A stretch of 64,000 nucleotides of DNA from Antarcticibacterium sp. 1MA-6-2 (GTDB taxonomy: Bacteria > Bacteroidota > Bacteroidia > Flavobacteriales > Flavobacteriaceae): contig NZ_CP091036.1 of NCBI RefSeq assembly GCF_021535135.1, positions 1,240,001 through 1,304,000 on the forward strand, in the 5' to 3' direction. A program made the position numbers and the translations under genes. Below the pieces are notes generated by a model. It saw nothing but the letters and a program-made list of their open reading frames with translations. It ran no database searches and was not told the DNA's origin. Below, piece after piece: positions 49,159-59,177 of this stretch. Positions within the stretch are counted from its first letter, which is position 1. Every line of letters begins with the position of its first letter.

Positions 49159-51017
49159 TTATTCTAAAACAGAAAATTTAATAAATGAATCTCCGTATAC
49201 TTTGTGAGTCTGCTTCTTAAAATCTTCTTCTTTTGCCTCAAAAATGTTAGGGACATAAATTTGCGGATTAAGATCAATCAGAGGAAACCAGGTACTCTGA
49301 ACCTGTACCTGAAGCTTATGTCCCTTTTTAAAAGTATGATTCACGTCCTGTAAATTAAACGTGACATCAGTCTTCTTATTGGCTTCAAAAGGTTCTGGTT
49401 TTTCAAAACTGTTTCTAAAGCGGCCCCTTATAACTTCACTCCTAACCATCATATGATAGTTGCTCATTCGCAGATGGTCCTGCATTTCTTCAGAATCCTC
49501 AGCATCAGGAGGATATACATCTATTATTTTCACGATCCAGTCTGCCGCAGTACCCGTGGTAGCAACCTTTAAATGTGCTTCTATAGCACTTAGCAAGAGT
49601 CATATCTTTATCCAAAACCGGAGTCTCATACACAAGCACATCAGGACGTCGCGCGGCAAAGCGTTGATCATCTGTCATGTATTTTCTTGGTGTAAACACA
49701 GCCTTTATATCTTCTGAATACGGCACCTACTTTTTAGGATCACTCACAAAAGAAACTTCTGCCTTTGAAGGTATACTGGTCAATTTCTCATCTTCCCCTA
49801 AATAAAATCTTTTACTCCTTACACCTTCCGGAGGCCATGATTCAAAAGATTTCCAGGTCATAAGACTTAGTGTCGTACATATGAGCTTCAGGTAGAGAAA
49901 CAGTTTTATCTCCGCTGCCTTTTAGAAAGTGATTAAAAAACACGGTCTCTGTTTCCCTCTGATAAGCTTCAGAAATATCATCTCCAAAATAGATGTTTCC
50001 TACAGCCTGTCTTTTACTGGTCCTGGCCCAGTCTCCATGGCTCCAGGGCCCCATTACCAGGATATTGAAATTGTCGCTGTTCTTTTCAATTGTCTTATAA
50101 GTTTGAAAAGGACCGTAAAAATCTTCAGCATCAAACAATCCGCCTACGGTCATAACGGTAAGTTCTATATCATCCAAATGCTGAATGATTCCCCTTTTTT
50201 GCCAAAATTCATCGTAGTTTGGATGCTCCTTAAGCTGTTGCCAGAAGACATTGTCTTCCTTGTAATATTTGTTCAGATTACTTAGAGGGCCTGCATCCAG
50301 AAAAAACTGATATTGATCCTGTGTTCCAAGTTCAGGTAGTTCGTACCAGGCCTCGGCTGTAGGTTCTGTCTTCTCGTAACCAAATAAGGCAGTCGCACGC
50401 CAGTAACTTAAAAGATAAGCTCCGTTATGGTGAAAGTCATCAAAAAAGAAATCCCCGATAGGTGCCTGCGGGGAGACCGCTTTAAGGGCAGGGTGCCGAC
50501 TTAAAAGAGAATAGGTTGAGTAAAATCCCGGATATGAAATTCCCCATACTCCTACTCTTCCATTATTGTTGCTAATATTTTTTAGAAGCCATTCAATAGT
50601 ATCATAAGTATCAGTTGCCTCATCTATGTTTTTATTTCCGTTTTTCTTCGGAAGAAATGGCCTCATATTGTCATAAGTACCTTCACTCATCCACCTTCCC
50701 CGCACATCCTGGTAAACAATAATATTACCTTCCTTCATTAAATAATCATTGGGTCCAATTTTAGACCGAAATTGATCTTCCCCGTACGGCCGGGAGCTGT
50801 ACGGGGTCCTTTGCATTAAAATGGGATATTCCTGTGAGGTGTCCTTAGGTGAATAGATAGTGGTATGAAGTTTTACCCCATCCCTCATAGTTATAGTAAC
50901 CTCCTGCTTAGTATAATTTTCTTTTACCTGGTACTCTATAGTATCCTGTGCCAAGCCTGAGACAACTAAAAACAGGCTCAGGATTAGGCTGAATTGGATT
51001 TTCACAAATTTCATCAA
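49159..51017 (-). CDS. CocE/NonD family alpha-amino-acid ester hydrolase or X-Pro peptidase (three breaks)
   Basis: Signal peptide (LILSLFLVVSGLAQ). S15 peptidase fold: nucleophile Ser in VWGISYPGFYS, Asp in GGLFDAEDFYGP, His in GPWSHGDWAR, and a C-terminal jelly roll ending KVYGDSFIKFSVLE. Breaks: 49854-49860 (shift), TAG at 49727-49729 in GTAGGT, and 49585-49594 (shift, GCTAAGT). Corrections to RCCGGY give KSFESWPPEG, PVPYSEDIKA and TLAGAIEAHL. Corrected length about 618. It hydrolyses esters or Pro-peptides in the periplasm; exact substrate unknown. Operon with DUF885. Confidence 0.85.
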
Positions 51018-51066
51018 CTAGGGTTTTGATTTGATCCTAAAGATAGAAATTTAAGGAAGAATACCC

Positions 51067-53071
51067 TTAGTTTATTGCAGCTGCTCCAAATTTATCAAGC
51101 CCCTGTTCCAGCCAGCCAAGAAATTCTTTTTCATCGGGTGTATAACCTACAGGGGGATTTAAAAGATTTACTTCCGGATCTAAAAGAACGTAGAAAGGTT
51201 GTGAATTGTTTTTAAAATTGACAGTTTGAAATGTGGCCCATTTATCGCCGATCGTCTTTATTTTCTTAATGCCACCTTTTTCCCGCAGATAATTAAACTG
51301 CTCCTCCTCTGGAAGATCCTCTTTGTCGTCGACATATAGAGAGATAAGGACATAGTCATTCTTTATAACATCGTAAACCTCAGGATGACTCCAAACCTGT
51401 TCTTCCATTTTTCGGCAATTAACACAGGCCCAGCTAAGTAAAATCCAGTAAAATAGGTTTATTCTCTTCACGGGCAACAGCCAGTCCTTCCTCCCAATCC
51501 TTATATGCTTTTAATCCCAACGGGCCTTCCGTCGGTTTATCGTAAACGCTATAAAATAAAGGTGGAGGAAAACCACTCAGTAATTTCAGATTTGCAAAAC
51601 CAGTGTTGGTAAGGCCGGGGAAGAGATAGAGAACAAAAATGAAGGTGAGGGTCCCAAAAGCAAACCGCCCTTTACTTATTCTTTTCTTAGGCCCATCGTG
51701 TGGAAATCTAATTATTCCGAAGAGATATAACATTAATCCAATAGCGATAATGATCCATATTCCTATGAAGATCTCCCTTTTAAGGATACCCCAGTGTTCT
51801 ACAAGATCTGCGTTAGAAAGGAATTTAAAGGCCAGTGCCAGTTCGATAAAACCTAAAACAACCTTTACAGTATTAAGCCATCCTCCACTTTTAGGAAGAG
51901 AATTTAGCCAGTTTGGGAAAAGGGCAAAAAGAGCAAAAGGAAGAGCAAGGGCGAGACCGAAACCTCCCATTCCAAAAGATAATTGGGTTGCACCACCATC
52001 GGTAGTTAAAGAACCACCCAGTAAAGAACCTAAAATTGGTCCGGTACAGGAAAATGAAACCAGGGCAAGGGTTAAAGCCATAAAAAATATTCCGACTACA
52101 CCACCAAAACTCGAAGCTTTATCATCCATCCTGCTACTCCACGAGCTTGGAAGAGTTATTTCATAATAACCGAAGAAAGAGAAAGCAAAGGCTATAAAAA
52201 TTACGAAGAACACGACGTTAAGCGTCACGTTAGTTGAAATGTTATTAAGGATCTCCGGTGCAATACTGTCCAGTAAATGAAACGGAACGCTCAATAAAAG
52301 GTATATCAGGAAAATAAACAGCCCGTACAATATAGCGTTGACTAAACCTTTTTTTCTTGTTCTGGCACCTTTGGTAAAAAAAGATACTGTTAGTGGGATC
52401 ATTGGAAAAACGCAGGGAGTAAGTAACGCGATAAGTCCTCCAAAGAAGCCCAAAAGAAAAATAGTAATATAGCCGTTTCCTTCTTCCTCTTCCGGCTGGT
52501 ATTCCTCCCAACCCTGAATTTGAATATTTAAAGCCTCTGTTTGTCCTCGGTCACGGTCGGTTAATTCTACATCTGTATAACCTTGGGTAGCTTTATTCTG
52601 ATTTACAGAAATTTGAAAAGGCACCGTATCCGGAGGCAAACATTGCGCATCATCGCATACACTAAAGTATACCTCTACTTCAATTTTCGCTTCAGGATCT
52701 AAAATTCTAATATTCTGACTAAAAACTGCTTCATCTTCAAAATAAATAACATCCATTTCAAAGACCTCATCAAAAACTGCAGGAACGTTTGGTTCCTCCA
52801 TTTCACCTATAAGTTCTATGCCTTCAGAATTTATAAAAGTAAAGGTAGTAGGAATGGGACCGCCCTCTTCTACGTGCTGAGAGTAAAGGTGCCAGCCTTT
52901 CTCCAAAGTGGCAGTTAAGAAAAGAGTGGCGATACTGTCATTTTGTTTTTCTATCCTTGCATCCCACTCAATGGGGTCTGCAATTTGAGATTCGCTAGAG
53001 GAACTGAAAACCTGTGCCTGTACAGTAAAAAAAGATATTATAAGAAAGGCCAGGGTCCAAAGATATTTCAT
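51067..53071 (-). CDS. dsbD: Thiol:disulfide interchange protein DsbD (frameshift near 51435)
   Basis: Start at 53071 (MKYLWTLAFLIISFF), a signal peptide; it overlaps the tilS stop as ATGA. N-terminal alpha domain with the Cys pair CDDAQC, eight-helix core with PCVFPMIPLTVSFF and SFSCTGPILGSL, and C-terminal thioredoxin domain with C-V-N-C (ACVNCRKMEEQ). The frame breaks at 51431-51439: LLDFT-GWACVNC is restored if ACTTAGC is ACCGGC. It carries electrons from thioredoxin to the periplasm. Corrected length about 668. Confidence 0.92.
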
Positions 53072-54381
53072 AGAGAATAGGTAATTTTTAATATTTCCTG
53101 GGAAGGATCTGTGATGGCAAATCGGCCATCGGCTCTGTGGTTTACCACCCATAAGATCTTTTCTCCGGAACAGAGGAGCCAGGATTCTTCTTTCTCGGGC
53201 AAAGATAATTTTTTGTCCTTAAAAAAGTCACTAATTTTCTTCTTTCCTTTCATTCCAAAAGGATAGAAAAAATCACCCTTCTCCCATCTTCTCAGTACCA
53301 GGGGGAATTGAATTTTTTCCTTAGCCACGTAAATAATATTAGGTGTCGTTTCCTGAATTTCTTCTGCCTCGTGTAAAGTAAAAGTACCCGGGGGCAACAT
53401 GACTATTTCCTCTCCTTCAGGAATTTCATATCTCGTTCCTTTATTAGCTGAAGGTTTCTCAGTAAGGATTAGAACCTCCCGATCTTTTATAAGGCGGTGC
53501 GTATTAGAAAACACCATTTTTCCCGGTTGAGCTGAAAGGAGGTCGTAAACATCATTCCACTCGGTAAAGCCGAAAGATTTAAGCAAGTGATATAACACAG
53601 CTTTCCTGTTTGGAATTCTTTGTAATACCGGAATCTTTAATTCATACCCAAAATTGGATTTTGTGACAATTTCGTTGTAGAGAAGACCAATATAATCTTC
53701 AAGAAGATCAAAACTTTCCTTAAGATGTTCCTGCGTTTGGGCAAAACTATCCAGTAACTGCGGATTCATTTCTTCCAATACAGGAACTACTTCGTGCCTT
53801 ATTTTATTCCGAAGATATTTTGAAGAAGCATTGGTGCTGTCTTCCCTCCAGGATATATTATTTGATTTTGCAAAGGCTTCTATTTCTTTCCGCGAGAACT
53901 TCAGCAGGGGCCTTACTATATAATTATTTTCAGCTTTAATACTGGTAAAACCTTCTAAACCACTCCCCCTTACCAGGTTAATCAGAAAAGTTTCCAGGTT
54001 ATCATTGGCGTGATGAGCTGTTAGAATATAATCAAAATTAAGAGTAGATCTTAGCTGAGAAAACCATTCATACCGCAGATCCCGGGCAGCCATTTGAATT
54101 GAAACTCCCATTTCTTCAGCATAAGCTTCTGTATCAAACCTTTGACTAAAAACCTCTACTTCCAAAGCATCAGCCAGATCTACTACAAATTCCTCGTCAG
54201 CATCGCTTTCCTCTCCCCTCAAATTAAAATTGCAATGGGCTATGGAAAAATTGAGGTGAGAAGTTTTACAAAGGTGTGCAAGCACAACACTATCTACTCC
54301 CCCACTCACCGCCAGCAAGAGCTTTGAGTTTGAAAGGTCTTTAAAATCTGATTTTATAATGTTCTTGAATTCCTTTTCCAT
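53068..54381 (-). CDS. tilS: tRNA(Ile)-lysidine synthetase
   Basis: Start at 54381 (MEKEFKNII); 437 residues. PP-loop LAVSGGVDSVVLAH (26-31 core SGGVDS), then ILTAHHANDNLETFLINLVRG (TAHHANDNLET) and NKIRHEVVPVLEEMNP. The C-terminal domain has LRRWEKGDFFYPFGMKGKKK, typical of long TilS. It makes lysidine at C34 of tRNA-Ile(CAU). Four-base overlap with dsbD. Confidence 0.96.
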   Translation of the reverse strand: MEKEFKNIIKSDFKDLSNSKLLLAVSGGVDSVVLAHLCKTSHLNFSIAHCNFNLRGEESDADEEFVVDLADALEVEVFSQRFDTEAYAEEMGVSIQMAARDLRYEWFSQLRSTLNFDYILTAHHANDNLETFLINLVRGSGLEGFTSIKAENNYIVRPLLKFSRKEIEAFAKSNNISWREDSTNASSKYLRNKIRHEVVPVLEEMNPQLLDSFAQTQEHLKESFDLLEDYIGLLYNEIVTKSNFGYELKIPVLQRIPNRKAVLYHLLKSFGFTEWNDVYDLLSAQPGKMVFSNTHRLIKDREVLILTEKPSANKGTRYEIPEGEEIVMLPPGTFTLHEAEEIQETTPNIIYVAKEKIQFPLVLRRWEKGDFFYPFGMKGKKKISDFFKDKKLSLPEKEESWLLCSGEKILWVVNHRADGRFAITDPSQEILKITYSL

Positions 54382-54464
54382 CGAAAAGTAAAGATACAAA
54401 AGCCCTTCCTAATCGGGTTAAAAGAAATTTTTATAGATAGATAAAAAGCCGAAGAAAGCGTTGT

Positions 54465-56018
54465 CTAAAAATCGCCTAAGACTTCTCTCATAGCTTTTGC
54501 CTTAAGGAGACATTCTTCGTATTCTCTTTCAGGCACAGAACCTGAAGTTATTGCTCCTCCTACAGAAAAAGATATATATTTATTTTCAGCATTGTAAAGA
54601 ATGCTGCGAATTACCACATTAAAATCAAAGTTACCCTGGGGAGTAAAATATCCCACTGCGCCACTATACAGTCCGCGCCTGGTTTCTTCCATTTCTTCAA
54701 TAATTTTCATTGCCGAAATTTTTGGTGCACCTGTCATACTACCCATTGGAAAAGTAGCTCTTAAAACTTCAACCGGAGGAATTCCAATATCTAGTTCAGC
54801 CGAAACTGTGGAGATTAATTGGTGAACCTGCCTGAAAGAATACACTTCGCAAAGCTCCTCCACCTGGACAGTTCCTCTTTTTGCAACTTTGGAAAGATCA
54901 TTTCGCACTAAATCCACGATCATAATATTTTCTGATCTTTCCTTTGGATCGTTTGAAAGAACCTTTGATATTTCTTTATCTTCCAATGGATCTTCTGAAC
55001 GTCTTGCTGTGCCTTTAATGGGTTGAGAGAAAATCTTGCTCCCATCTTTCCTGAGATACCTTTCGGGTGAAGCTGAAAGGAGGTAATTTTTATCAAATTT
55101 CAGAAAAACTGCAAATGGTGAAACAGAAATCGCATTTAATTTTTTGAAAACTTCAAGAGCATCAATTTCAGTTTCTTCAGCATAAAATTCCTGACAGAAA
55201 TTGGCTTCATAGATATCTCCGCGATGGATGTGGTGCAGAATCGTCTTTACCTTTTTAAGATAATCTTCTTTTGATATGCGTGGAAGCGGTTTTTGGTTTA
55301 AGGTTTCTGGTTTAAGGTTTGAGGTTTCTGGTTCAAAGTTTAAGGTTTCAGGTTTAAGGTTTGAGGTTTCTGGCTTCTGGTTTAAGATTCCAGGTTTAAG
55401 GTTTGAAGTTTCTGGTTCAAGGTTTGAGGTTTCTAGTTTCTGGTTCGGTGTTCTCTCTTCTCTCTTCTCTCTGCTCTCTTCTCTTTCTTCTCTCGTTGCT
55501 TCTCTTTCCTCTCTTCTCTCTTCTCTAACCTCGGAACTCTCTCCACTTTCCTCTTTCCTCTCTCCACTTTCCTCACTTTCTTTCCCAATTCCCAAAATGT
55601 CGAAAAAATCTTCTTCCATTTCTTCATCTACCATTTTCAGATAATGAAAAACAGCTTTGCCATTTTTGATCTGGATCATTTTTGCAGGTTGGAAAAAGTA
55701 AAGTTCCGGAAATTGAAGTCCGTCAAAATTATTGGACGAAAGCTCTTCGACATCGTTTTTGAGATCGTAAGAAAGGTATCCAAAGATCCAGTCGGCAGTT
55801 ATTTCCTGGTATTCTTTTAGATTATCAAAAGCATTAAAAGAATCGGTTTTAATTGAAGTAAAGGCTTCAACAGCAAGTACTGCTTCAAATCCGGTATATT
55901 TCTGCGGGTAATCATTACTGTCCAGCCAAACAACTTCTTCAAACTGTTTGCTCCAGGAAAGCAGCTTCAGTTTAAATTCAGCGGGATTGGTTAAAAGAAA
56001 TTCTTTGGTGGTTCGCAC
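54465..56018 (-). CDS. pabB: Aminodeoxychorismate synthase component I with repeat insertion
   Basis: 517 residues, GTG start directly after the FMN-reductase stop. Chorismate-binding domain about 255-510: GDIYEANFCQEFYAE, LSASPERYLR, PIKGTARR (the Lys that marks PabB over TrpE), VDLVRNDLSKVAKRG, FPMGSMTGAPKISAM and LYSGAVGYFTPQGNFD. Makes 4-amino-4-deoxychorismate for folate. Odd: residues about 148-244, between the N-terminal and catalytic domains, are low-complexity (EREESREKREERTPN, then 7-residue repeats such as KPETSNL) coded by 7-bp DNA repeats. Without it the length, about 420, is normal. Confidence 0.93.
   Translation of the reverse strand: MRTTKEFLLTNPAEFKLKLLSWSKQFEEVVWLDSNDYPQKYTGFEAVLAVEAFTSIKTDSFNAFDNLKEYQEITADWIFGYLSYDLKNDVEELSSNNFDGLQFPELYFFQPAKMIQIKNGKAVFHYLKMVDEEMEEDFFDILGIGKESEESGERKEESGESSEVREERREEREATREEREESREKREERTPNQKLETSNLEPETSNLKPGILNQKPETSNLKPETLNFEPETSNLKPETLNQKPLPRISKEDYLKKVKTILHHIHRGDIYEANFCQEFYAEETEIDALEVFKKLNAISVSPFAVFLKFDKNYLLSASPERYLRKDGSKIFSQPIKGTARRSEDPLEDKEISKVLSNDPKERSENIMIVDLVRNDLSKVAKRGTVQVEELCEVYSFRQVHQLISTVSAELDIGIPPVEVLRATFPMGSMTGAPKISAMKIIEEMEETRRGLYSGAVGYFTPQGNFDFNVVIRSILYNAENKYISFSVGGAITSGSVPEREYEECLLKAKAMREVLGDF
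55288..55576. repeat. Heptanucleotide minisatellite inside pabB
   Basis: About 41 units of 7 bp. 55288-55448 is 23 units of GGTTTNN (GGTTTAA, GGTTTCT, GGTTTGA and variants); after two bases, 55451-55576 is 18 units of TTCTCTC/TCCTCTT type. Three 7-bp units make 21 bp, so the frame is kept over every third unit, and a 7-residue period appears in the protein. Confidence 0.9.
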
Positions 56019-56555
56019 TTAATCTTCAATTTCATGTGCAAAAGTAGTTAAGACATCTTCAATTCCCATATCCAGAACTTCATTCTGAATTTTGCCATCC
56101 TCAAGATTATCTTTAAAAGAGGGAAAGCTGAAACTCTGAATGATTTTTCCGCCAAATCGCGGTAACATATGCTTTGTGTAATCAAGAGCAGCAGCAGCTC
56201 CTCTGGCTCCCGGGGAGGTACTCATAAGAAGAATATGCTTTCCTGTGAGAAAACTTCTGTCCATTCTGGAAAGCCAGTCAATAATATTTTTGAAAAAAGC
56301 TGATACAGTACCATTGTGTTCATTTACCGAAATAACAAGCGCGTCATGTTCATCAATAAGATTTTTTAATATCCTGATATCTGTAGGTATTCCCCGCTCC
56401 TTCTCCAAATCTATACTGTAAATTGGGATATCAAACTCTCGCAATTTTAGAATTTTAATTTCGTGCCCCTGAATTCTATCTACTACGTGAGTCAAAAAAG
56501 TGTGGTTAATAGATGTACTGCTATTGGAGCCTGCAAAGGCGAGAATTTTCTTCAT
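56019..56555 (-). CDS. NADPH-dependent FMN reductase family protein
   Basis: 178 residues, flavodoxin-like. FMN phosphate loop FAGSNSSTSINHTF (about 7-20), ALVISVNEHNGTVSAFFKNIIDWLSRM for the isoalloxazine, and MSTSPGARGAAAALD. The family reduces FMN, quinones or chromate with NAD(P)H. Its stop abuts the GTG of pabB, so it is the first gene of a two-gene operon; no functional link to folate is known to me. Confidence 0.88.
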   Translation of the reverse strand: MKKILAFAGSNSSTSINHTFLTHVVDRIQGHEIKILKLREFDIPIYSIDLEKERGIPTDIRILKNLIDEHDALVISVNEHNGTVSAFFKNIIDWLSRMDRSFLTGKHILLMSTSPGARGAAAALDYTKHMLPRFGGKIIQSFSFPSFKDNLEDGKIQNEVLDMGIEDVLTTFAHEIED

Positions 56556-56626
56556 AATTATTAATTCTGTTCAAAATTACCTAAAAATATAGAAGCGCCC
56601 TCTTAAAGTTGTTTTAAAGATAGATA

Positions 56627-56661
56627 TGAGACTTGAGATGTGAGACATGAGATTTGAGATT
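56627..56661. repeat. Heptanucleotide repeat, TGAGANN type
   Basis: Five exact-register units: TGAGACT, TGAGATG, TGAGACA, TGAGATT, TGAGATT. Confidence 0.85.
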
Positions 56662-56832
56662 GAGGTATGTCGGGTTTTAGAACTTGAAGTTCTGCTGCAA
56701 GATATTAAGTTGCATCCTAAATTTCCCGCAGAGCCCGCAGATCAAAAATGGTGATTTTCGCAGATCGTCCCGGGAAAGAGAAAATCATCCTCTTTTCCTG
56801 TCCAATCTTCAGTCACCTCTCTAAAGGCGCTC

Positions 56833-56867
56833 TGACTTTCCTCTCTTCACTTTCCTCTCTCCTCTAC
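56833..56867. repeat. Heptanucleotide repeat, CCTCTCT/TCACTTT type
   Basis: Five units: TGACTTT, CCTCTCT, TCACTTT, CCTCTCT, CCTCTAC. Resembles the second block inside pabB. Confidence 0.75.
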
Positions 56868-56906
56868 TACTGCACCACGATACTTCTCTCTCCACAATAA
56901 TTCCCT

Positions 56907-56914
56907 TACCTTTG
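56907..56914 (+). promoter_or_regulatory. -7 promoter element (TACCTTTG)
   Basis: Matches TAnnTTTG, 22 bp before the GTG start of the helicase. No clear -33 element; the upstream DNA is repeat. Confidence 0.55.
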
Positions 56915-56936
56915 CAAACAGATTAATATTCATACT

Positions 56937-58283
56937 GTGACTTTTCAAGACCTCAATTTAAATACTCCTTTACTCAACGCGCTGGAAGATCTTAAATTCC
57001 ACACTCCTACTCCTATCCAGGAAAAGGCATTTTCTTCTATTATGTCCGGAAAAGATGTAGTGGGAATTGCACAAACGGGTACAGGGAAAACATTTGGATA
57101 TATGCTTCCGATTCTACGGATGCTCAAATATTCCGAACAAAAGAATCCGCGGGTACTGGTGCTGGTGCCAACACGGGAACTTGCAGTACAGGTGGCAGAG
57201 GAGATTGAAAAGCTTACTGCATATATGAATGTGAGAATAGTTGCCGTTTATGGAGGTGTAAACATTAATACTCAGCATCAGGATGTTTTACAGGGACAGG
57301 ATATTGTGGTGGCGACTCCTGGAAGATTGTATGATCTGGTGTTAAGACGGGCAATTCAGCTGAAATCGGTTCAAAAGCTGGTGATAGATGAAGTAGATGT
57401 GATGCTGGATTTAGGCTTTCGGTTTCAAATCAATAATATTCTTGAGCTACTTCCGGACACTAAGCAAAGTATTATGTTTTCAGCTACAATGACAGAAGCT
57501 GTGGAAGAGCTTATTGACGCAAATTTTAAAGCTCCGGAGAAAATTTCGGTAGCAATGAGTGGGACTCCGCTAGAGAATATTGAGCAAAGAGGTTACAAAA
57601 TTCCAAATTTCCATACCAAAGTAAATTTCCTGAAGCACATTCTGCAAGACCGGGAAACCTACAGCAAAGTACTGATCTTCGTAGGCTACAAAAGAATGGC
57701 AGACCGTCTGTTTGAAATGCTGAATGAAAAATATGCAGAGGAACTAACGGTAATCCATTCCAATAAGACTCAGAATTACAGATTGCGAAGTGTGAGACAA
57801 TTTGGAGAGGGGTTTTGCAGAATTCTTGTAGCTACAGATGTTATGGCCCGTGGTCTTGATATAGAAAACGTTTCCCACGTGATAAATTTTGACACTCCGG
57901 AATATCCTGAAAATTACATGCACAGAATAGGAAGAACAGGACGTGCCGAAAAACAGGGAATTTCTATTGTGCTTACTACTGAAAAAGAAGAAGAGAACCT
58001 GGAGAAGATTGAAAACCTAATGAATATGAAGGTGCCTCAAAATGAGTTACCGCCTGAAGTATCCATTTCTACTGAACTTATTCCTGAAGAACAGCCAAAA
58101 GTCTTTGAGATCAATAATCCCGGAAAAAATTCTGAAGATGCTCCCGGACCAGCTTTCCACGAGAAAAGCGAGAAAAACAAAAAGGTGAATCTTGGAGGAT
58201 CTTATCGACGGGAAATAGCCAAGAAATACAAGAAACCGAAAACCCGGGGCGATAAAAATGCCAACAGAAGAAGAAAAAAGTAG
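56937..58283 (+). CDS. DEAD-box RNA helicase
   Basis: 448 residues, GTG start. Q motif (TPIQEKAF), Walker A AQTGTGKT (45-52), PTRELAVQV, motif II is DEVD (VIDEVDVMLD) instead of DEAD, SATM, then helicase C with ATDVMARGLDIENV and HRIGRTGRAEKQG. The Lys/Arg-rich C-terminus (KKYKKPKTRGDKNANRRRKK) is an RNA-binding tail. Cold-shock or ribosome-assembly role by analogy. The epimerase starts 3 bp downstream. Confidence 0.93.
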   Translation: MTFQDLNLNTPLLNALEDLKFHTPTPIQEKAFSSIMSGKDVVGIAQTGTGKTFGYMLPILRMLKYSEQKNPRVLVLVPTRELAVQVAEEIEKLTAYMNVRIVAVYGGVNINTQHQDVLQGQDIVVATPGRLYDLVLRRAIQLKSVQKLVIDEVDVMLDLGFRFQINNILELLPDTKQSIMFSATMTEAVEELIDANFKAPEKISVAMSGTPLENIEQRGYKIPNFHTKVNFLKHILQDRETYSKVLIFVGYKRMADRLFEMLNEKYAEELTVIHSNKTQNYRLRSVRQFGEGFCRILVATDVMARGLDIENVSHVINFDTPEYPENYMHRIGRTGRAEKQGISIVLTTEKEEENLEKIENLMNMKVPQNELPPEVSISTELIPEEQPKVFEINNPGKNSEDAPGPAFHEKSEKNKKVNLGGSYRREIAKKYKKPKTRGDKNANRRRKK

Positions 58284-58286
58284 AAT

Positions 58287-59160
58287 ATGCATCAGTTACA
58301 GAATGAATTTTTAAGTATTGGCGTTAAACCGATTGGTGCAGAACTGTGCAGCATAATTGATCGTGAAACGCAAAAAGAATATATCTGGCAGGCGAATCCT
58401 GAAATCTGGGCGAACCACGCCCCAATACTTTTCCCAATTATTGGAGAATTAAAAAACGGTTCTTATTCTTTTGACGGCAAAGAATACAGCCTACCCCGAC
58501 ACGGTTTCGTAAGGCATAATGATAAAATTATCCTGAAGGAGAAGACCAACGAGAGCCTGATTTTCTTTCGTGAATATTCCGAAGAAACATTAAAAGTTTA
58601 TCCCTTTAAGTTTCAACTGGAGATCCAATTTACTTTATTTAAAAAGCAACTGGAGATTTCTCACCGTGTGACCAATGTGGATGACAAATACATTTATTTC
58701 TCCCTGGGAGGACATCCTGCTTTTAACGTTCCGTTAAATGAGGGAGAAGTTTATGAGGATCATTTTCTCCAGTTCGATAAAAAATTGGACTTAAAGACTC
58801 ACGTGCTGAATGAAGAAGGACTAATAACGGCCAGGACTACTCCGGTAACTGAAAATGATGATAAGATTCATTTACACAAGGACCTTTTTAACAAGGATGC
58901 ACTGGTTTTTAAAGATATCCAGTCTAAGAAGGTGGTTTTAAAGAGTAAAAGATCTGGGCCTGTATTAACTGTGGAGTATGATGATTTTAAAAATTTAGGT
59001 CTTTGGGCAAACCCTAGCTGCGCCATATGTTTGCATTGAACCCTGGCTGGGAATAGCCGATTCTGAAGATGCTACAGGTAATATAAAAACAAAAGAAGGC
59101 ATTATCGAAATAATGCCTTCTGAGAAATTTGAAGCGTCTTACACCATAACTATAGAGTAA
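58287..59160 (+). CDS. Aldose 1-epimerase family protein (frameshift near 59015)
   Basis: Galactose-mutarotase-like fold: GAELCSIIDRETQKEYIW, PILFPIIGELKNGSYSF, LPRHGFVRHND and SLGGHPAFNVPL with the catalytic His; the C-terminal Glu region is VCIEPWLGIAD. As written the frame ends at 59039 after WANPSCAICLH. If CCCTAGC at 59011-59017 is read as CCGGC with one base less, it continues as APYVCIEPWLGIADSED to TAA 59158-59160, as in the family. Corrected length about 290. Interconverts sugar anomers. Confidence 0.88.
59095..59120. repeat. Perfect hairpin in the 3' end of the epimerase
   Basis: GAAGGCATTAT (59095-59105), loop CGAA, ATAATGCCTTC (59110-59120). It codes KEGIIEIMPSE in the corrected frame. 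No T-run follows, so not a standard terminator. Confidence 0.7.
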
Positions 59161-59177
59161 GATCTGCCGATTATAGA

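Larger units (their letters stand above)
56556..56936. other. Intergenic region with repeat debris and promoter
   Basis: About 0.38 kb between divergent genes. Holds 7-bp repeats at 56627-56661 and 56833-56867, a CCCGCAGA-type repeat stretch around 56725-56770 of a sort seen between flavobacterial genes, and the helicase promoter element at 56907. No coding region seen. Confidence 0.65.

Noticed and set aside
55276..55644. 122-codon open frame antisense to pabB
   Set aside because: It is only the translation of the 7-bp repeats (Phe, Ser, Leu runs).
55288..56867. CRISPR-like array
   Set aside because: Units are 7 bp in direct tandem without spacers.
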